Shown here: piece by piece, positions 58,149-64,000 of the stretch | How positions within the stretch are numbered: the first letter of the stretch is position 1 | Layout: each line of letters begins with the position of its first letter | The notes under the pieces: generated by a model | Told to the model about the DNA's origin: nothing | What the model saw: the letters and a program-made list of their open reading frames with translations, nothing else | The model's database searches: none | Assembly (NCBI GenBank): GCA_029817715.1 | Contig: JARUPY010000606.1 | Span: forward strand, 8,432,001-8,496,000 | Length of the DNA stretch: 64,000 nucleotides | Source: Melastoma dodecandrum | Taxonomy: Eukaryota; Streptophyta; Magnoliopsida; Myrtales; Melastomataceae | Reading direction: 5' to 3' | Program-made: the position numbers and the translations under genes

Positions 58149-61100
58149 TTAGGAATTAAGCGCTTCCCAAATTAATGGAGTCCTTTGTCTTAGGATTTTA
58201 TGATGAGCTTCCCAGATAGTCGCGCGGTAGGATTTAAGATATTTACCATTGACCTTCAATGGATGCCTATCCCCTTCTCTGGTCATAAGTCGATACGTAT
58301 TAGATGAGTATGTCTCGCACACTTCATATGGACCCTCCCAATTAGGAGACCACTTACCCAAGACTTGGTCTTTTGATTTAAGGGGTAGGATCATCTTCCA
58401 TACTAAGTCGCCCACTTTGAAGCGCTTTTGGACAACCTTTTTATTGTAGTGCCTAGCAATTCTTTGCTTATGTACCTCGAGTCGGTCTATTACGTCGAGT
58501 CGCTTCTTCTCCAATTCTTCTAAAGCGAGGTACATTGCCTCGTCTTGCAAGTCAGGATGAGCTACCCTGAGCGACTTGTATCGAATCTCAATAGGTAGGA
58601 CAACATCTTGCCCATATACCAGCGAAAAAGGGGCTTCTCCTGTGCTGTCTCTCTTGGTGACTCTTAGAGCCCACAAGGTGTCCTGTAATAGTTCGTGCCA
58701 TTTTCTTGGATTTGCACCAACCATTTTCTGAATGTTATTCTTTATGAGCTTATTAGTAGCTTCAGCTTGTCCATTCGACTGGGGGTAATAAGGTGTCGAA
58801 TTAGTGATTGAAAAGCTAAACTCAGCAGCGAATTCACGCACCTTCTCATTATTGAAAACAGTGCCATTATCTACTACGATATTCTGGGGAATACCAAATC
58901 TATAAATGATGGAGGATCTGATAAAATCGATCACCTCTTTGTGATCAATTTTCTGGTATACTTGAGCTTCGACCCACTTGGTAAAGTAGTCAGTAGCGAC
59001 TAGAATGTAGGCATCGCCTTTACTCGAGTGTGGGTGAATCTCCCCGATTATATCTAAAGCCCAAGACCTAAACGGCCAAGGCTTGATGACTGAGACTAAA
59101 TCGGACGCTGGGGCCCTTGTCACCGGACCATGTTTTTGACACTCTTGGCACCCCCTAGCCATTTCTATGCAATTCTTTAGCATTGATGGCCAGTAAAAAC
59201 CATGTCTTTGGATAGTCCAAGACATTTTGGTGCCAGATTGGTGAGACCCGCATAAACCCTGGTGAGTCTCCAACATAATTGGGGTCGCTTCGTCTAAGTC
59301 GACGCACCTTAGTAGGACCCCTTCTTTGGTCTTTCTGTAAAGTACCCCATCTATAAGGGTGTACGACAAAGCCTGAGTCTTGATTCTTTGGCTCGCCTTT
59401 TGTGTTGGGTCGGAGAGGAAATCGGTGATTGGCCTCCTCCAATCTTCATCGCTTGCCATTATGTCCAGAGTGAACGCGTCGCCTGGGGGAGCTAGGTGGG
59501 AAGCTATTTCTGGGACATAATCGCTTCCTCTTTTGGCCTTGTATCCTGAAGCCTTTTGGGCTAAGTCGTTAGCAATTGTGTTTTCCTCCCGGCCTACAAA
59601 GAGGAAAGAAATTGCTTCAAACCGCCTGACTAGCCTTCGAGCGACTTGATGATAGGGTGCGAGTTTCTCTTGACATAGAGAGTCGCCGTTCATCTGGTTA
59701 ACAACCAGTTGAGAGTCCCCCATTACTCTGACTTTCCTGGCTCCCAAGGCTAATAATTCCTTCAAGAGCGTGATCAACGCTTCATATTCAGTCGCATTGT
59801 TTGTATGAGTCGCCGACAAACGATATGCTAGGCGAACGTCCTTTCCTAGTGGCGAAAGTATGTGGAGGCCTATGCCTACGCCGGATTTCGCCGAAGATCC
59901 ATCAAACCAAGCTTGCCAGACATCCTCGAGGGATTCCTCTTGATCGATTAATGTAGATGAATCGTGGTTTACTAAGAAGTCGGCTAAGGCCTGCCCTTTC
60001 ACCGATTGTTGAGGTTTGAAACGCAGATCGTATGCGGATAGGACCAAGCTCCATTTACTAATTCTTCCGGTCAATAGGGGACTTTCGAAAAAGTATTTTA
60101 TGACTGGAGACTTGGCAATAACATGAACCTCTTGGGATCCGATATAATGTCTCAGTTTCTTAACAGCATAAAAGACTGACAGGCACAACTTCTCCTTAAG
60201 TGTATAGCGCTTTTCTGTAGCAGTTAGTTGTCTTGACAAATAGTAGACTGCTCTTTCGGTTTTGTCCTCCGCCTCTTGGGCTAACATGGCACCGATGACT
60301 AATTCAGTCGCTGCCACGTAAAGGAAATAGGGTTTTCCTATCCGAGGAGGGGCAAACACAGGCGGCTTTATTAAGTACTCCTTTAAGCCTTCAAATGCTT
60401 TTTGGTGTTCGTCGCTCCACACAAAATTTCCTTTCGCCTTTAGTAAAGTCGAAAAAACTTCTGTCCGTCCAGCGACGTTACCAATAAATCGCCTTAGATA
60501 ATTGACCCTTCCTAAGAAAGCCTGTAACTGCTTCTTATTACTCAGAGGGTTCAATCTTTGAATGGCATTGACTTTATTCTGGTCGACTTCTATGCCACGT
60601 TGATGGACTAGGAACCCTAGGAAATGTCCTGCTCTGACTCCGAAGGCACATTTGAAAGGGTTTAGTTTGAGCTGATGCTTTCTCATTTGAATGAAAGCAT
60701 TTCTAAGGTCATTAACATGTGACTTCTCATCTTGCGACTTGACCACTATATCATCTATGTATGCTTCGACTGTTTTGTTAATCAAGGCATCAAATATAGC
60801 GTTCATGGCTCGTTGGTAGGTTGCCCCAGCGTTTTTGAGTCCGAATGGCATGACTACCCATTCAAAAATGCCTAAGGGACACCTGAACGCAGTTTTATGG
60901 ATATCCTCCTCAGCTAGGAAGATTTGGTTATATCCTGAGAAACCATCCATGAAGGACATAATTTGGTGCCCTGCAGTCTTGTCGACTAAGTCGTCTGCGA
61001 TGGGCATGGGGTACTCATCCTTTGGAGTGGCACGATTCAAGTCTCTGAAGTCGATGCAAACCCTAATCTTACCATTCTTCTTAATGACGGGAACTATACT

Positions 61101-61718
61101 GGATATCCATTCGGTGTACCTCGATGTCCTTATATATCCAGCTTTAAAGAGCTTCTTGACTTCCTCGAATACTGCTTGAGTGACTTCATGAGTCATTCTC
61201 CTCGGCGCCTGTTGGACTGGTTTAAATCCTGTTTTGATTGGTAACTTGTGTTCCACAAGTCGGCGATCTAGGCCAGGCATCTCGGTGTAATCCCAAGCGA
61301 AACAGTCTTTAAACTCTTCTAGAGTAGCTTTGATAGAATTGAAAAGTTCTTTATTTATTGAAGAACTGATGAAAACAATTCGAGGGCTTGAAGTCTCGCC
61401 TAAATTGACACCTACGAGTGAGTCACATGGCATCATCAGTGATTCACGACTCTGGACACCACCTAAATCGGTGTCGACGTTATTACATGACCTAGCTTCA
61501 AGATTGATGTTGCTTATTTGGCACCCTACTTTCCTAGACATCCTAACATGCTTCTGAAGTCGCTGTAGGATATCAGCGACTGCATGACCTTTCTCCTCAC
61601 TGTCCATACATCCCTTCGTGTAGGAGTCTATCGGGCTCCAACTCCGTCGCAGTGCTCTCTTGGCTCTTAGGCGCTTCTCCCTTGTTGCCGCTTGGGCTGT
61701 TGTTCGTCTCGCTTCCAA
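58149..61718 (-). CDS. Gypsy pol: reverse transcriptase, two RNase H domains, integrase
   Basis: An uninterrupted minus-strand frame of 1189 codons. The first codon of the open frame is TTG, so translation probably enters from the overlapping gag-protease frame; the first ATG is at codon 38. Reverse transcriptase carries FRDLNRATPKDEYPMP and the catalytic YIDD at residues 320-323. A Gypsy RNase H follows, then a second RNase H of archaeal type (AWFDGSSAKSGVGIGL and VMGDSQLVVNQM). The integrase has a zinc-binding H-H-C-C region (HQGLCGSHQSG, then CQECQKHG) and a catalytic core with DIIGEIHPH, NIVVDNGTVF and YYPQSNGQAEATN. A C-terminal region ends at GDRHPLKVNGKYLKSY. All catalytic residues appear present. 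Confidence 0.93.
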   Translation of the reverse strand: MEARRTTAQAATREKRLRAKRALRRSWSPIDSYTKGCMDSEEKGHAVADILQRLQKHVRMSRKVGCQISNINLEARSCNNVDTDLGGVQSRESLMMPCDSLVGVNLGETSSPRIVFISSSINKELFNSIKATLEEFKDCFAWDYTEMPGLDRRLVEHKLPIKTGFKPVQQAPRRMTHEVTQAVFEEVKKLFKAGYIRTSRYTEWISSIVPVIKKNGKIRVCIDFRDLNRATPKDEYPMPIADDLVDKTAGHQIMSFMDGFSGYNQIFLAEEDIHKTAFRCPLGIFEWVVMPFGLKNAGATYQRAMNAIFDALINKTVEAYIDDIVVKSQDEKSHVNDLRNAFIQMRKHQLKLNPFKCAFGVRAGHFLGFLVHQRGIEVDQNKVNAIQRLNPLSNKKQLQAFLGRVNYLRRFIGNVAGRTEVFSTLLKAKGNFVWSDEHQKAFEGLKEYLIKPPVFAPPRIGKPYFLYVAATELVIGAMLAQEAEDKTERAVYYLSRQLTATEKRYTLKEKLCLSVFYAVKKLRHYIGSQEVHVIAKSPVIKYFFESPLLTGRISKWSLVLSAYDLRFKPQQSVKGQALADFLVNHDSSTLIDQEESLEDVWQAWFDGSSAKSGVGIGLHILSPLGKDVRLAYRLSATHTNNATEYEALITLLKELLALGARKVRVMGDSQLVVNQMNGDSLCQEKLAPYHQVARRLVRRFEAISFLFVGREENTIANDLAQKASGYKAKRGSDYVPEIASHLAPPGDAFTLDIMASDEDWRRPITDFLSDPTQKASQRIKTQALSYTLIDGVLYRKTKEGVLLRCVDLDEATPIMLETHQGLCGSHQSGTKMSWTIQRHGFYWPSMLKNCIEMARGCQECQKHGPVTRAPASDLVSVIKPWPFRSWALDIIGEIHPHSSKGDAYILVATDYFTKWVEAQVYQKIDHKEVIDFIRSSIIYRFGIPQNIVVDNGTVFNNEKVREFAAEFSFSITNSTPYYPQSNGQAEATNKLIKNNIQKMVGANPRKWHELLQDTLWALRVTKRDSTGEAPFSLVYGQDVVLPIEIRYKSLRVAHPDLQDEAMYLALEELEKKRLDVIDRLEVHKQRIARHYNKKVVQKRFKVGDLVWKMILPLKSKDQVLGKWSPNWEGPYEVCETYSSNTYRLMTREGDRHPLKVNGKYLKSYRATIWEAHHKILRQRTPLIWEALNS

Positions 61719-64000
61719 CCTTGGTCGTGACTACCTCCTGCAGGACCTCTTCTATGTCTTTGTCTGTGAAGTCGGGCCCCCATCCTGTTGGCACAATCGG
61801 TCCTTCGTCAGGCTTGGGATGAGAGGTGCCATAGCTTACGATGAAGTCGAACTTCCCAGAAGGTTGACCTAAGGGTCCGACTGTGGGGTCTCCCAGCTTG
61901 TAGCGCTGGTCCAGAGTAAGGTCCTTGACTGTCTTACACGTCTCTGCATGCAAAATACCCTTGTCACAACAAGAGTCTTCATCAGCCTTAACGATTTCTA
62001 TTTCAGAGTCCAGCCATAAGATTAACTCCCTATGCAAAGTAGATGGAATCGCGGCGGCCTTATGAAGCCAATCGCGTCCTAAAAGCGCATTAAATGAAGG
62101 GGTTATATCGATTACAAAGAAAGCAGTTTCCTGCTCGTGTCTCCCGACGCCTAGGCGCACAGAGCATATGCCCAGGCACTCGGATTTTCTCCCATTGAAG
62201 CCACTTACAACTACGTCGGTTCGCACCAGCTCGCTAGGCTTGTACCCAAGTAATCTAAACTTGGCGAGGGGAAGAACATTGACAGTGGCGCCATTGTCTA
62301 TTAAGACTCGACCCACTAAGACACCATCAAAGGTGGCTGAGATATACAGCGAATGCATATGCTGTTTCATGCGATCTGATGGTTTCCTCAACCAGTGCAG
62401 AGGGAAGCCAGAAGGAAATGTAATGACTTTAAAGTCGAGAGTTTTACCTTCCGGTGCCTCCGACTTGTCGTTGCAGGCGAACTCCGCAGGGAGGGTAAGA
62501 GCGTTGCAGCTCACGAGGGGCCCTTGCTCTGCGTTGAAGTCGTAGGGCTTATCTCCTTGTAGAGGAGTGTAGTCGAAGCTCGAGCCTGGGTCTTCCGAGT
62601 AGTCAGTAGACTCGACACGCTCGGGCTCTGCAACTTGTTTCCCTGTGGCGTGGTTCCCACCAAAGGGTGGCATCACAGGGGTCATTCTTGGCTTCTTCTG
62701 GGCGTGACTTAGACGTCTTTCTTTTCTCTTTTGAGCCCTTACGGGAAGCGTAAGCTTCCTTTCCGCCTTCTGCCATTGAGACGAAGGGTTAAGTGCTTTG
62801 ACGAACCTTGGTTTCTTAGAACCAAAAGGGAGTCGACTTACCTCCACAAACCTTCCGTCGGCTGGGTCATATCCTACCTGCACAGGGTTATCTGCTGGCC
62901 TATTCGAAGAGGGCTTGTTAGGGTTCGAATTACCTGAGCCCTCCGGACGAACTGCCTTCACCAGCATCTCCCCTTTTGCGGATAAGTCGACGAGCCGCAA
63001 GAAGTAGTTAACGCAGCATGCTGTGCAGAGCTGGGTGATGAGTATGCGGTTGTGAGCGATCAGCTTGCACTTTTGGCACAGCAGCTTTTCGTCCAGGAAT
63101 TGGGCAATAGGTGGCCCCCTCCGCAGTTCCTGAGGATCAACTGTCTGCGACGCGTAGCGGGGCCTGCGATTCACGGCCTGCTGAGGTTGGTCCGCTTCCT
63201 TATGCTCCTCTACCGGTCTAATCTCCTTGACAGGGGTAGTTCTCGTGTACCCCTGTCTGATAACCCTTTGGCCAGAGGAGTCTATGAACTCCAGTCGCCG
63301 TGCCGGGCGTTCTGTTCCTCGGGCGACTGTCTCTCCATTCCCCTTGTGACCCTGGGGGCCCCCTCTTCCTCCTCGCAAGGCTAATCGGCGATCTGCGCTA
63401 GGAGGGCTTTTGAGGGCATGAGAAGATCCTCGGGGAGTGTTCAGCGACATTGCTGCTTCCTCGAACGGGGTCAAGTAGTACCACCCCTCCGTCTTGCTGT
63501 CCAGTCGGTACTTCTTGAACGTGTGGCACTGATCCGTAGTGTGAGTGTCGTTCAAGTACCAGTGGCCTAGCCACTTCTCCCTTCCTTTGGGCAGAATGAA
63601 GACCCCACGCTCAGCCAGTCGCTTCATCAGGGCATTAGCCACCAGAGTCTCGCCGGTTGCTTGTAAATCCTGCGAGGGTACAGCAGAGTTGTTAATAACT
63701 TCTAAGAGATTAACCTCAGTATCAAATATGTCAAACGTATGAATGGCGACTTCGTCCCTGAATGGATTATCATCCACCACGGCGACTTCATCGACCTCGG
63801 GAAAACGGAGCTCTTTAGACTCTATTAAATCCTGGATGATATTTCTAAAGGACAAACAGTCTTTGGTAGCATGGGTGAAGGACCCATGTCACTTGCAGTA
63901 ATTCCTATTCTTTTCCCTCTCTGTCTGAGGGACTCGATGGCCGGGCTTAAGCCTAATCCTTTTCCTTTGATAAAGCCAGTCGAATATAGCGTCGACTTTA
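61597..64000 (-). CDS. Gypsy gag-protease region, 3' part, with one in-frame stop
   Basis: The minus-strand frame from the window edge to 61597 carries the end of gag and an aspartic protease (VLIDNGATVNVLPL, then SVRLGVGRHEQETAFFV and LLGRDWLH). A TGA at 63889-63891 interrupts it in a knuckle-like segment (NRNYCK-stop-HGSFTHATKDC) where a tryptophan is expected. The stretch from 63855 to 61597 is open for 752 codons and overlaps the pol frame by 122 bp in a different frame. The start of gag is outside the window. The element is probably defective for gag unless the stop is suppressed or is a sequence error. Confidence 0.8.

Larger units (their letters stand above)
53601..64000 (-). mobile_element. 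Ty3/Gypsy LTR retrotransposon of the Tat type (3' end and internal region; runs off the window)
   Basis: Read on the minus strand: gag-protease (to 61597), pol with RT, two RNase H domains and integrase (to 58149), then a long non-pol segment carrying an opposite-strand gene, then a polypurine tract and the 3' LTR (about 54630-53601). The 5' LTR and primer site lie beyond 64000. Two RNase H domains, and extra open frames between pol and the 3' LTR, are known marks of the Tat lineage. The exact LTR inner end is inferred from TGTTG/CAACA terminal repeats, because no second LTR is in view. Confidence 0.85.

Overview
This is a nuclear plant chromosome segment. Genes are intron-rich with GT-AG splice sites, and many are plant-specific (Aux/IAA, R2R3-MYB, PLS-class PPR, SAUR, DC1, DUF295 F-box). 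There are also two plant LTR retrotransposon types. The gene set fits a eudicot; nothing seen fixes the species. All exon boundaries were read by eye from splice consensus, reading-frame continuity and remembered family sequences, so they are models, not transcript data.

Layout. (1) 0-11 kb: an intact full-size ABCB transporter gene, a cytosolic-type prolyl-tRNA synthetase gene, a decayed polygalacturonase (GH28) fragment, and a small non-canonical Aux/IAA gene on the minus strand. (2) 11-24 kb: an intronless 762-aa PPR gene (minus), about 7 kb of AT-rich intergenic DNA full of microsatellites, then an R2R3-MYB gene of the MYB61/MYB86 type. (3) 24-31 kb: an unrecognised, broken coding-like stretch on the minus strand, an SDT1-like HAD hydrolase gene with an internal 102-bp coding duplication, and a head-to-head pair of ribosomal protein S18 (minus) and a plastid COQ10/START-like protein (plus) sharing a short promoter. 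(4) 31-41 kb: a fast-evolving locus. A large gene joins P-loop kinase-like domains to DC1 cysteine/histidine-rich domains, apparently twice in tandem. It is interrupted by a young full-length Copia element. A truncated extra kinase copy, a DUF295 F-box remnant and a 254-bp direct repeat surround it. (5) 41-47 kb: tRNA(Ile)-lysidine synthase (TilS/RSY3 type) and urease accessory protein UreD, both minus. (6) 48-53 kb: a second full-size ABCB gene with one in-frame stop immediately after the first ABC signature. (7) 53-64 kb: a SAUR32-like pseudogene, then one end of a Ty3/Gypsy element of the Tat type. It lies on the minus strand, has two RNase H domains, and carries an intron-containing plant-mobile-domain gene on the opposite strand next to its 3' LTR. 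The element runs off the right edge.

The housekeeping genes are ordinary neighbours and do not form a pathway. The most unusual content is the kinase-DC1 fusion locus (31-40 kb) and the antisense gene carried by the Gypsy element. Pseudogene calls rest on a few lesions each and could reflect an allele or a sequence error, most of all the ABCB stop at 50544.
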